From the NCBI GenBank assembly GCA_946491675.1, contig CAMLYN010000017.1, positions 1 to 14,954 of the forward strand: a stretch of 14,954 nt of DNA. The letters run 5' to 3'. The stretch is from an uncultured Mycoplasmatota bacterium. GTDB taxonomy: Bacteria > Bacillota_I > Bacilli_A > RF39 > UBA660. The notes beneath the pieces are model-generated. The model worked only from the letters and a program-made list of their open reading frames with translations, was not told where the DNA came from and did no database searches. The position numbers were made by a program, and so were the translations under genes. Shown here one piece after another: positions 7,136 through 14,354 of this stretch. The number at the start of each line of letters is the position of its first letter. Position 1 is the stretch's first letter.

Positions 7136-8276
7136 TTAATAAACACCTCGTACATTTTCTATAATCATAATATTTCATAATAAATTGTTGTTGTTCTTTT
7201 ATCCTATAATTAATATTTTTGTTAGATAAATAAATTATTTTTTCTGCAAACTCTTCTGGTGTATTTGCAAAAAATACAAATTTTTCAAAACCTTTTCTTA
7301 TTCCTTCAATACCCAACTCATTAGTTACTATTGGAAGTCCAACTAATCCAGCTTGCAATATTTTATTTTTTACACCAGAACCTGCTTGAATAGGACAAAT
7401 AAATATATCATACTTTTCTAGTTCACATTTCATATCTGTAACTTCTCCTGTAAAAATAATTCTATCCGAAGCATATGACTTTAAACTTTTATCCACATTT
7501 TTTCCAACAAATGTTACACTAAACTTCGAAGGTAACAGTGGGAATATTTTTTCAATAATATATTGTGCTGCTAAAATATTTGGTAAATAATCAAAGATTC
7601 CTGAAAAAACCAATTTTATTTTTTCTTTCTTTTTTTTCAAATTTTTAACATACCACTTTTTAGTGTCTAATGTATTATAAATAATCTTCATGTTATTTAA
7701 TGCAATGTTATGTTTTTGCTCTAAATATTTTTTATCATTTTCAGAGCAAATCACAGATTGATATTTTTTTGCAATCTTTATTTCATAATAAAAATGTTTA
7801 TAATATTCTTCAATATTAATAATTTTTTTAAATCCATGAGTTACTTTTTTTACTCTATCATAATACTTTGTCAAACTATCAGTAAAATCAATATAAACTT
7901 TTGATTTTGGAAAATATTTTGCATATTGTGCCATACGCAATCGCTTAATATAAATTAAATCATAATTTTTCTTTTTTTGTGTAAATAATAGATATAGATG
8001 TAAATATAAATTACACACATATGAATTTTGTAAAGGTACGGGCAACAGTAAACCAAATGCACAATTTATATATGATAATATTTTTGGTTGTTTTATAATT
8101 TTTATATTATTGACTACATCTTCTAGAGCATGTAAATTTTTTAATTCATTTTTTTTGGTATAAAGAGAGATAACATCTACATCATTTCCTAAATACTTAA
8201 AAGACTTTATTAAATTTAAAGTTCTAACTCTTGAAAAATTATTTGGAATTGATGGTGTTATATAAAGTATCTTCAT
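7098..8276 (-). CDS. family 4 glycosyltransferase
   Basis: This is a GT-B fold glycosyltransferase of 392 residues. It starts with MKILYITPSIPNNFSRVRTL, the usual first strand and acceptor-side loop. The C-terminal domain has KIKLVFSGIFDYLPN, then GSGVKNKILQAG and LPIVTNELGIEGI, which bind the nucleotide-sugar donor in GT4 enzymes. The frame is open up to 8333, but I place the start at 8276: GAGGAAG lies about 6 bases upstream of this ATG and the family N-terminus begins exactly here. It then overlaps the upstream GT4 gene by 38 bases. With manC in the operon, GDP-mannose is a reasonable donor for at least one of the two GT4 enzymes, which is inference. Confidence 0.92.
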   Translation of the reverse strand: MKILYITPSIPNNFSRVRTLNLIKSFKYLGNDVDVISLYTKKNELKNLHALEDVVNNIKIIKQPKILSYINCAFGLLLPVPLQNSYVCNLYLHLYLLFTQKKKNYDLIYIKRLRMAQYAKYFPKSKVYIDFTDSLTKYYDRVKKVTHGFKKIINIEEYYKHFYYEIKIAKKYQSVICSENDKKYLEQKHNIALNNMKIIYNTLDTKKWYVKNLKKKKEKIKLVFSGIFDYLPNILAAQYIIEKIFPLLPSKFSVTFVGKNVDKSLKSYASDRIIFTGEVTDMKCELEKYDIFICPIQAGSGVKNKILQAGLVGLPIVTNELGIEGIRKGFEKFVFFANTPEEFAEKIIYLSNKNINYRIKEQQQFIMKYYDYRKCTRCLLNEKNYTSLSSNK

Positions 8277-9420
8277 AAACAACTTCCTCACTGTAATTAT
8301 TTTTAAAAATATTATGATTTTCATTGCCAGCATTCAAAAGGATGTCTTGATTACTTATTAAATATAAAATTTTATTAGCAAAACTTTCATCTGAATCGCA
8401 TATATATGTTCCTTTTGATGATATTAAACCCTCTGCACCTAAAGATGTACTAACTACTGCTTTAGAATGTGACCAATATTCTAAAATTTTAATTCTTGTA
8501 CCGCCACCAAAATATATTGGAACAATGCACAACATACTTTCATCTATTATCTTATCTTTTAATTTTTCTGTTGCATTTTCATATATTAATATATTATGGT
8601 TTTGTTGTTTCACTATATCTTTTGGCATGTTTGAACCAACAATCTTAAAAATAACCTTACTATTTTTTTCTAAAATTAATGGAAAAATGTGTTTTATAAA
8701 ATGAATCAATCCGTCATGATTGGGTTTCCATGAAGCATTTCCTACAAAAACTATACTGATTTTTTTGTTTCTATAGCAATTATTTTTTTTTGCTTTTTTT
8801 GCTTCATAAGTATTATTAACAACTGTAATCTTTTTTTCTAAATTCTTATCAATATAGTTTTTATCGTTTTCACTTACGACAAAAATTTTATTAGCTTTAT
8901 TAAAAGCTTCAATTTCTTCCTTTTTTATTAACCTTGAGTCACGATAAAGGAGTATTTTTAAAAAGATATTACTATTGCATTTTGCTGTTCGATTCATTAA
9001 GATATATTCTATATTATGATCATCAAAATATACTGGAACTGATAAGGACTGGCAGTATTGCATCATTGCTAATTCTTCACACATAATAAATTCAATTTTT
9101 CTCTCAGCTAAAACGTTATTTAACAAATCTAAAATTTTTTTATTAAAATATTGTAGATTTATTATTGATTTATGGTTTACAATGCTTTTAATTGAATTTT
9201 TTAATAAATTTCTCTCAAAATATATTCCATAAATAGATAAGCCATATTTTTTTAATTCATGAATCATTTTGTTTCCAAACTGTTTATCATAAAAGCCAAT
9301 TAAATGTATTTTATAATATTTACTCAAAAATTTTATCCAAGATAAATTTCTTTTTGCTCCACCACTATAAGCTGGTGCTGGAATAAATTTTGTTAAAATA
9401 ATTATTTCCTTTTTTTTCAT
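8239..9420 (-). CDS. family 4 glycosyltransferase
   Basis: This second GT-B enzyme has 393 residues. The N-terminal strand and loop are IIILTKFIPAPAYSGGAKRN. VYFDDHNIEY in the middle resembles the acceptor domain of sugar-phosphate GT4 enzymes. The C-terminal domain has ISIVFVGNASWKPNHDG, GGGTRIKILEYWSHS and VVSTSLGAEGL, including the donor-binding Glu. It is similar in plan to the following GT4 gene, so the pair may be an old duplication or successive mannosyltransferases. Its ATG overlaps the TGA of the priming transferase gene (ATGA), which suggests coupled translation. No membrane segments are present. Confidence 0.93.
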   Translation of the reverse strand: MKKKEIIILTKFIPAPAYSGGAKRNLSWIKFLSKYYKIHLIGFYDKQFGNKMIHELKKYGLSIYGIYFERNLLKNSIKSIVNHKSIINLQYFNKKILDLLNNVLAERKIEFIMCEELAMMQYCQSLSVPVYFDDHNIEYILMNRTAKCNSNIFLKILLYRDSRLIKKEEIEAFNKANKIFVVSENDKNYIDKNLEKKITVVNNTYEAKKAKKNNCYRNKKISIVFVGNASWKPNHDGLIHFIKHIFPLILEKNSKVIFKIVGSNMPKDIVKQQNHNILIYENATEKLKDKIIDESMLCIVPIYFGGGTRIKILEYWSHSKAVVSTSLGAEGLISSKGTYICDSDESFANKILYLISNQDILLNAGNENHNIFKNNYSEEVVYEDTLYNTINSK

Positions 9421-10052
9421 ATACTACCAACCCTTCTTACTACCACATAGAACGTCAATATAAATATTTTTAAATCTAATAGAAAATTATAATTTTTAAC
9501 ATAATATAGATCATATTTAACTCGCATTTCATAAGATACATTATTACGACCATTTACTTGCCATAACCCCGTTAATCCTGGCCTAACACTAAAAAGTTCA
9601 GAAATATTATTACCATACTTAGAAATTTCAGAACTTGTAATAGGTCTTGGTCCAATGAAGCTCATATCGCCTTTTAAAATATTAAAAATTTGTGGCAACT
9701 CATCCAAAGAAGTAACTCTTAAATATTTACCTAACGGTGTTATTCGTGGGTCATTTTTTAATTTATAATCAGCATAAAAACTCTTTTTCGTTTTTTCATC
9801 TAGATTTTTAAATATGTAATCAGAATTGTCATACATTGTTTGAAATTTATACATATAAAATTCGACTCCATTTTTACCGTGTCTTTTATGTTTATATATT
9901 GGAAAATGTCTGTAATATAAAAAGTTGATTAAGAAAATAATAAAATATATTGGAAACAGAGCTATAATAAAAAACACCGAAAAAACAATATCAAAGAATC
10001 TTTTAATAATCCTGTATTTTTTCCCATTCATATTCAAGTCTTTCAATATCAT
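9417..10052 (-). CDS. priming undecaprenyl-phosphate sugar phosphotransferase
   Basis: This is a bacterial sugar transferase domain protein (PF02397 type). One hydrophobic segment, FFDIVFSVFFIIALFPIYF, comes near the N-terminus. It is followed by KHKRHGKNG, YKFQTMY, TPLGKYLR, TSLDELPQIFNILKGDMSF, IGPRP and VRPGLTGLWQVNGRN, all strongly conserved in the family. It moves a sugar-1-phosphate to undecaprenyl phosphate and so starts the repeat unit. It lacks the four-helix N-terminal part of WbaP/WcaJ, so it is a short monotopic form. The start is uncertain: ATG at 10052 (AAGGAAG 14 bases upstream) or ATG at 10031 (GAAAG 8 bases upstream) are both possible, and the open frame begins at a TTG at 10085 with no Shine-Dalgarno site. 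It overlaps the 3' end of manC. Confidence 0.93.
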   Translation of the reverse strand: MILKDLNMNGKKYRIIKRFFDIVFSVFFIIALFPIYFIIFLINFLYYRHFPIYKHKRHGKNGVEFYMYKFQTMYDNSDYIFKNLDEKTKKSFYADYKLKNDPRITPLGKYLRVTSLDELPQIFNILKGDMSFIGPRPITSSEISKYGNNISELFSVRPGLTGLWQVNGRNNVSYEMRVKYDLYYVKNYNFLLDLKIFILTFYVVVRRVGSI

Positions 10053-11247
10053 TTTCTTCTGTGATACTTCCTTTTTGTATTTCAAAAACTTTTAAATTAT
10101 TAATACCTTTAATACAATGTAATTCGTTTTGACGAACATGTACTAAATCTCCTTGTTTAATAGTACTCTTGTTTTTTCCAACGTATATTTCGCCAATACC
10201 ACAAATAACATACCATATTTCTTCTCTATATTTATGTCTTTGATAACTCAAATTTTTTTCGTCATCAATATTTAAAATTTTTGTTTTGATACTAATATCG
10301 TCAACCATACTATCAGAAAGGACTTCATAGCTTCCCCATCTTTTATAAACAACATTATCTTTGCTTTCAATTAATAAACCATTTTCAGAATTTACAACAA
10401 TTAAATCCTTAGCGTTATCTACTTTAATTAATTTGTCTTCATAATTTATAACGTTATTATTATTAGAATCTTCTTTTGAAACGTACTTAGATAATGACTT
10501 CCATGTTCCTAAATCATCCCATTTCCCCTCAAAATCAACAATAGATATATTGTTTTCATGTTCTAAAACAGCATAATCAAAACTAATTTTGGGTAATTGT
10601 TCATATTTGTTTAAAAATTCATTATAGCTATTATATTTAAATATATTATTTGCTTCTTTTAAAACAGCTCCTATTTTAAATAATAGAACACCACTATTCC
10701 ATAGAGCACCTTGTTTTATTAATTCTTTAGCATCATTAATTTTGGGCTTTTCTACAAATCGTTTAACTATATTGTTTTTTCTACAAATATATCCATATTT
10801 TGAGCTTGCAAATTTTGGATTAATTCCTATTAAGCCATATTCGCTGTGATTATGTAGCATAGTTAAATGACATTTATCCAATAAGTTATAAAATTCACTT
10901 TGAACAAAATGATCAGTAGGTATAACCGCCACAATTTCATTTTCTGATGCGTTTTCCTCATAATAAAGATATTCCGCAATATTTAATATAGCAGCAAATG
11001 TATCCATTAAACATGGTTCATTAATTATTTTCACGTTATCTCCTATTTGTTCACAAATAGTTTTTGACCATTTATTTTGACTTGCGATATAAATTGGTAA
11101 TTTTAATTTTTTTACATTCTCATATGTTTTTTGTAACATAGATGTTTTACCATTATCAAATATTTTTAAAAATTGTTTTGGATGATTAGAATCAGACACA
11201 GGCCATAATCTAGTTCCTACACCACCAGATAATAAAACTAACTTCAT
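10003..11247 (-). CDS. manC: mannose-1-phosphate guanylyltransferase
   Basis: The 414-residue protein makes GDP-mannose from mannose-1-phosphate and GTP. The N-terminus has the pyrophosphorylase signature LLSGGVGTRLWPVS with HPKQFLKIF, then IPTDHF, YGYI, VKRFVEKP and ALWNSGVLLFK. The C-terminal part, from about residue 320, is a cupin (YREEIWYVICGIGEIYVG, QGDLVHV, ELHCI) like the phosphomannose isomerase half of bifunctional AlgA/ManC. One expected cupin metal-site His appears as Tyr (HKY for the usual HHH), so isomerase activity is doubtful. It is shorter than AlgA (about 480). The frame is open to 11277, but the ATG at 11247 has AAGGAGA 5 bases upstream and matches the family N-terminus. 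It is the first gene of the operon. Confidence 0.93.
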   Translation of the reverse strand: MKLVLLSGGVGTRLWPVSDSNHPKQFLKIFDNGKTSMLQKTYENVKKLKLPIYIASQNKWSKTICEQIGDNVKIINEPCLMDTFAAILNIAEYLYYEENASENEIVAVIPTDHFVQSEFYNLLDKCHLTMLHNHSEYGLIGINPKFASSKYGYICRKNNIVKRFVEKPKINDAKELIKQGALWNSGVLLFKIGAVLKEANNIFKYNSYNEFLNKYEQLPKISFDYAVLEHENNISIVDFEGKWDDLGTWKSLSKYVSKEDSNNNNVINYEDKLIKVDNAKDLIVVNSENGLLIESKDNVVYKRWGSYEVLSDSMVDDISIKTKILNIDDEKNLSYQRHKYREEIWYVICGIGEIYVGKNKSTIKQGDLVHVRQNELHCIKGINNLKVFEIQKGSITEENDIERLEYEWEKIQDY

Positions 11248-11307
11248 ATTTTTCTCCTTTTCATTAATAAAAATCATATATACTTCATATAAATTTGATT
11301 TTTCTTT

Positions 11308-11336
11308 ATAATAACATATATATATAATAAAATCAA
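11308..11336 (-). promoter_or_regulatory. sigma-A-like promoter of the glycan operon
   Basis: On the minus strand TTGATT (11336-11331) is separated by 17 bases from TATTAT (11313-11308). TG precedes the -10 box by one base, so it is also an extended -10. The start point would lie near 11301, giving a leader of about 54 bases to the manC ATG. Confidence 0.65.
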
Positions 11337-11369
11337 TTGTTAAAAAAAAATAGCGATAAAATTAAAATC

Positions 11370-11394
11370 ATTTAGTTATTATTTATAACTAAAT
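11370..11394. repeat. inverted repeat upstream of the operon promoter
   Basis: A perfect 9-bp inverted repeat, ATTTAGTTA / TAACTAAAT, has a 7-base spacer. It lies about 34 bases upstream of the -35 box of the manC promoter and 17 bases from the terminator. It is all A/T except one pair per arm, so it may be a regulator site or only chance in AT-rich DNA. Confidence 0.35.
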
Positions 11395-11403
11395 AAAATG
11401 CTG

Positions 11404-11435
11404 TATTAAAAAAATAGCAAAAAACTTGCTATTTT
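11404..11435 (-). terminator. intrinsic terminator of the SPASM-maturase transcript
   Basis: A perfect 10-bp stem, AAAATAGCAA / TTGCTATTTT, has a 5-base loop (11411-11435). On the minus strand the right arm runs into an unbroken stretch of T residues followed by AATAC. It lies 167 bases after the stop of the radical SAM gene and before the manC promoter, so it separates the two transcripts. I see no gene in the 166 bases between stop and hairpin. Confidence 0.75.
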
Positions 11436-11602
11436 GATTTCCGTAAAATTTCATATAAAATTAAAAAGTAACTTCAACTAAAAGACTTAATAAATTTTGT
11501 ATTAATTTATAGTATTTCTATAACAAATCTAAATATAATATTTTTTTAGTTAATGACTTTTTACGTTTTAAAATTTTTCATATATCTTGCATTTAGTTTT
11601 AT

Positions 11603-12913
11603 TCATCGTTTTTTCTTCTTTAAGGATAATATTTTATTTACAACTAACTGATTATCTTGCTCTAACATTTTTATAGCACAAACCAGTAATTCTTTTAAAT
11701 AAAATTTTTCTGTACAACAAGATATATTATTATAAATGTATTTTTGACCTATACATCCGGTTAGGCATATTGGATACATTTTACAAGTAATACAATTTTT
11801 AAAGTATAAATTATTGCACCATTTTTTATAGTTATCACTCAAGATATCTACCCCAGATACAACATTACCTATTTTATTTAAAAATGAATCAGGGCACATT
11901 TGACATTTTGTTATTAAGCCAGATGAACCAATAACAAGCGAATCTTTATTAGATGCATAACAATTATTTATTTTATACATTAGTGGTAAATCCTCCACTC
12001 CACAATGCTTATATTGTTTTAACAATTCAAAAAATTTTATAGAATATTTACCAATTGATTTCATTTCGATTAAATCTTCTTTTGCTAGGGAATTGTTTTG
12101 TGGAGTCTTAAATATAAAACCTAAATATAATTTTAATTTTTTGTTGCCATGATATTTTTTTAATATATTCCTTGCTAATATCATTGCATCGTTAAAAGTA
12201 TTTTTATCTACGTTAAATCTAATTTGAACAGTTATATTTTTTTCTAATAATTTTCCTATCATTTCCATATTGTGATTAAAGGCATCAAAATTTTTAATAT
12301 TATAATTTTTAATAAGATTATGTTGATCATGGTCACCATCAAATGCAAATTCTATCTTATTTAAATGCCAATTATCTATGGCATATTGAATGTCTTTTTC
12401 TTTGAATAACGATAAATTCGTTGCAATGCTTGATTGTAAACTAATTCCCTTCCTGTCACAAAATTCAATTAAAGCTTTGGAAATTTTATCAATGATATCT
12501 CTACGAACTAATGGCTCTCCACCAAACCAGTATATCCTCATCTTTTTCTTATTACCAATATCTTTTTTGATAAATTCAATAGTTTCCTCTACGACCTTGT
12601 CTGTCATGTCAAACCTTGGTGAATCATTTTCATAACAAAAACTGCATTTAGCATTACATTTTGTGGTAGGAAATATAGTGTATCTTTTATAATCCTTATC
12701 AGAATCTAAATACTTTTTTCTTCTGTCTACAACTTCTTGAAACTCATCAAAATCTTTTTCTACTAAAAAACCATTACTTTTCATTTTTTCGGATTGTTGT
12801 AAAAATAATTTGTCATAATTGATTTTAGAAACAATTAATTTTGAGGTTTTAGTATTATACAAGCAAAATAAATCCTTGTATTTAATTTTTATATTATAGA
12901 TTGATTCTCTCAT
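11603..12913 (-). CDS. radical SAM/SPASM protein, RiPP-maturase / anSME type
   Basis: This is a 436-residue protein. The N-terminal ~70 residues (with FCLYNTKTSKLIVS at 16-29) are the variable substrate-side region seen in peptide maturases. The radical SAM motif is CNAKCSFC (Cys86, 90, 93), and the SAM-binding WFGGEP is at 129-134. The C-terminal third carries a SPASM set of cysteines: CYAS, KCQMCPD, NCITCKMYPICLTGC and a final CC before TEK, enough for two auxiliary Fe-S clusters. Relatives install thioethers, C-C or C-O links in ribosomal peptides or oxidise sulfatase Cys/Ser. No sulfatase and no precursor peptide are visible, so the substrate is unknown. The ATG at 12913 is preceded by GAGGAGGTAAT. 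The unit has its own promoter and terminator. Confidence 0.88.
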   Translation of the reverse strand: MRESIYNIKIKYKDLFCLYNTKTSKLIVSKINYDKLFLQQSEKMKSNGFLVEKDFDEFQEVVDRRKKYLDSDKDYKRYTIFPTTKCNAKCSFCYENDSPRFDMTDKVVEETIEFIKKDIGNKKKMRIYWFGGEPLVRRDIIDKISKALIEFCDRKGISLQSSIATNLSLFKEKDIQYAIDNWHLNKIEFAFDGDHDQHNLIKNYNIKNFDAFNHNMEMIGKLLEKNITVQIRFNVDKNTFNDAMILARNILKKYHGNKKLKLYLGFIFKTPQNNSLAKEDLIEMKSIGKYSIKFFELLKQYKHCGVEDLPLMYKINNCYASNKDSLVIGSSGLITKCQMCPDSFLNKIGNVVSGVDILSDNYKKWCNNLYFKNCITCKMYPICLTGCIGQKYIYNNISCCTEKFYLKELLVCAIKMLEQDNQLVVNKILSLKKKKR

Positions 12914-12924
12914 ATTACCTCCTC
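12914..12924 (-). promoter_or_regulatory. very strong Shine-Dalgarno site that sets the maturase start
   Basis: On the minus strand GAGGAGGTAAT runs directly into the ATG at 12913. AGGAGG is a full match to the anti-Shine-Dalgarno core with a 4-base spacer. This excludes the upstream in-frame ATG at 12928, which would place the site inside the coding region. It is the strongest ribosome site in the window. Confidence 0.8.
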
Positions 12925-12954
12925 GCATAATGTAGTTAAGACTTTTTTGATTAC

Positions 12955-12984
12955 ATTATATAATTCATTTATTGTAAATGTCAA
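12955..12984 (-). promoter_or_regulatory. consensus sigma-A promoter of the SPASM maturase
   Basis: On the minus strand TTGACA (12984-12979) and TATAAT (12960-12955) are both perfect consensus boxes, separated by 18 bases. The start point would be near 12948, giving a leader of about 35 bases. A promoter this strong next to a palindromic site suggests that it is normally repressed or switched. Confidence 0.8.
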
Positions 12985-12991
12985 TACTAAA

Positions 12992-13033
12992 ATGTACAAA
13001 TTTGTACATACTTAAATTCCTATTTTTGTACAT
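12992..13033. promoter_or_regulatory. palindromic operator with an extra half-site
   Basis: ATGTACAAATTTGTACAT at 12992-13009 is a perfect 18-bp palindrome ending 8 bases upstream of the maturase -35 box. The arm TTTGTACAT occurs again at 13025-13033, 24 bases from the first copy. A dyad at this spot is the usual binding site of a dimeric regulator: an activator by position, or a repressor if it spreads over the promoter. The outline ATGTAC/GTACAT is seen for several regulator families, so I do not name one. No regulator gene is in the window. Confidence 0.6.
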
Positions 13034-13047
13034 TATTATAGTATCAT

Positions 13048-13069
13048 TGACAATTTATAAATAAGTCAA
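13048..13069. repeat. imperfect dyad TTGAC ... GTCAA
   Basis: TTGAC at 13048-13052 and GTCAA at 13065-13069 flank the self-complementary ATTTATAAAT, with one extra base on one side. It may be a further regulator site behind the maturase promoter or a chance AT-rich dyad. Confidence 0.25.
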
Positions 13070-13164
13070 GGTAATTTTTAATTGTTATTTTAAATTTATG
13101 ATTAATTTATGATAATGTCTTAAGTGTTAACTTTTAAAAATGTCCCAAGAATAATATATAATAT

Positions 13165-13288
13165 GTCACTGAGGTGACAGAAGCGGAATAAAAAAATTAG
13201 TAATGAATGGAAAAAATAATATGAAATTATAAAAAATCCAATGGATAAAGCATTAATGATAAAAATGAAAAAATTAATATATAGTTAA
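13165..13288 (+). pseudogene. possible remnant of a small gene
   Basis: In the 560-base gap between the maturase and the HAD gene I see no intact gene. One stretch looks like worn-out coding DNA. GAGGTG (13171-13176) resembles a Shine-Dalgarno site, but the codon 5 bases later is AAG, not ATG. The frame from 13181 then reads RNKKISNEWKK, a TAA at 13217, and YEIIKNPMDKALMIKMKKLIYS to a TAA at 13286. GTCAC/GTGAC at 13165-13178 forms a 5-bp hairpin over the start. I do not recognise the peptide. It could be chance. The rest of 13081-13476 is featureless AT-rich DNA apart from a weak 7-bp hairpin at 13372-13388. Confidence 0.2.
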
Positions 13289-13476
13289 TCCAAGTCAGTT
13301 TTAGGCACTCTATGAAACACTAAAAATAGTAAAGTATTAGTTTATTATATTCTTTTATATAAATAATTAAAATAAGAAAAATTCTTATATTATACTTTTA
13401 CTGGTTAATTGCATTACTATAGAAACAGCAAAATAGATGTTATAAATAAAATTTTAGATATTTTAAACAACATTAC

Positions 13477-14229
13477 TTATAAATGCAGTTTTTTTATTGG
13501 CCCACTATATGGTTCATTTTCTGTTGCAACAATATCAAAATTTTCTATAAAATCATTTAAATATTCATCATATTGGCAATCAAGAAAACCTATTGAACAC
13601 ACTTCTTTGTTCTCGGGTACCATTGTTAAATCCGATAAAGTGTCTCCAAGTAAAAGAAAATTATTATATCTTTGTAAATAATTCAAATATTTAGAGTTAT
13701 TTTTATTTTCAGAAGAAATTATTGACGAATATTTATAATCATCATGTTCAAAATAATTTATAAAATTTGAAAATATTACTAAATTATCAAATCTGCAGCC
13801 TTCTTTTTTTAACAGTTCTACAATTAAATTCCCAAATCCAGAAGAATTTATAATCACTTTATATTTTCTTTGTAAATAATTTAGGGTATCTATTGCATCC
13901 TTTCTAAATATAAACTCTTCGGATTCAACAATATCTTTGATAATTTGAGAATCATTTAGGAAAGTTTTCAAGAGGCTAAATTTTTGAAACCATATATATT
14001 TAAAAAAGTTAGTCTTTTCTTCTTTAGATTTATTAATTAATATGAAATTTTTTTCTTTTTCGTTTAATTTTTCTTTTTCCTTTTCATATTTTTTTGGCAA
14101 AAATTTTGAGAATACTCCAAGCGAACTATTACTATTATAAGATGTAATTGTTTTGTCAAAATCTGTTACAACACATAAATTGTTTTTACATAAATTATTA
14201 ACTTTCAATTTATTTGAAATAATTATCAT
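13477..14229 (-). CDS. HAD-superfamily phosphatase, UMPH-1 (5'-nucleotidase III)-like
   Basis: The 250-residue protein has the four HAD motifs: VVTDFDKTIT with nucleophile Asp23 and acid Asp25, INSSGFG as motif II, a Lys in NNSKYLNYL as the likely motif III, and LLLGDTLSDLTMV with Asp196 and Asp200 as motif IV. A helical cap of about 80 lysine-rich residues sits between motifs I and II. The layout and the GDTLSDLTM segment recall pyrimidine 5'-nucleotidases of the UMPH-1 family, though phosphoserine-phosphatase-like enzymes also fit. It is cytoplasmic, and no partner gene is adjacent. The ATG at 14229 has no Shine-Dalgarno site and an in-frame TGA lies 9 bases upstream. A good AAGGAGA lies 52 bases away. 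The start is therefore uncertain. Confidence 0.8.
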   Translation of the reverse strand: MIIISNKLKVNNLCKNNLCVVTDFDKTITSYNSNSSLGVFSKFLPKKYEKEKEKLNEKEKNFILINKSKEEKTNFFKYIWFQKFSLLKTFLNDSQIIKDIVESEEFIFRKDAIDTLNYLQRKYKVIINSSGFGNLIVELLKKEGCRFDNLVIFSNFINYFEHDDYKYSSIISSENKNNSKYLNYLQRYNNFLLLGDTLSDLTMVPENKEVCSIGFLDCQYDEYLNDFIENFDIVATENEPYSGPIKKLHL

Positions 14230-14325
14230 ACCGCATCACATATAATCAACCATAAAAAAGTAATTTATTTTTTTGATTGATTCTCCTTTCTATCAATATA
14301 TTTAGTAAAATTTTTATCAAATTAA

Positions 14326-14354
14326 TTTATAAGGCTAAAATTCTTTATTTGTAA
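14326..14354 (-). promoter_or_regulatory. candidate promoter of the HAD gene
   Basis: On the minus strand TTACAA (14354-14349) and TATAAA (14331-14326) are 17 bases apart. Each box has mismatches to consensus. The start point would be near 14319, giving a leader of about 90 bases that contains AAGGAGA at 14288-14282. Confidence 0.35.

Noticed and set aside
8274..8333. Longer N-terminus for the downstream GT4 gene (start at 8333)
   Set aside because: The extra 19 residues do not fit the family start, and a good GAGGAAG site stands before the internal ATG at 8276.
11248..11277. Longer N-terminus for manC (start at 11277)
   Set aside because: AAGGAGA precedes the ATG at 11247, which begins the conserved MKLVLLSGG segment. 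The longer form would put that site inside the gene.
13290..13325. GTTTTAG-containing stretch that recalls a CRISPR repeat or insertion-sequence end
   Set aside because: There is a single copy, no spacer array, no partner inverted repeat and no transposase or cas gene in the window.
13409..13681. 90-codon plus-strand open frame
   Set aside because: It is the reverse shadow of the HAD phosphatase gene and has no protein-family features or ribosome site.
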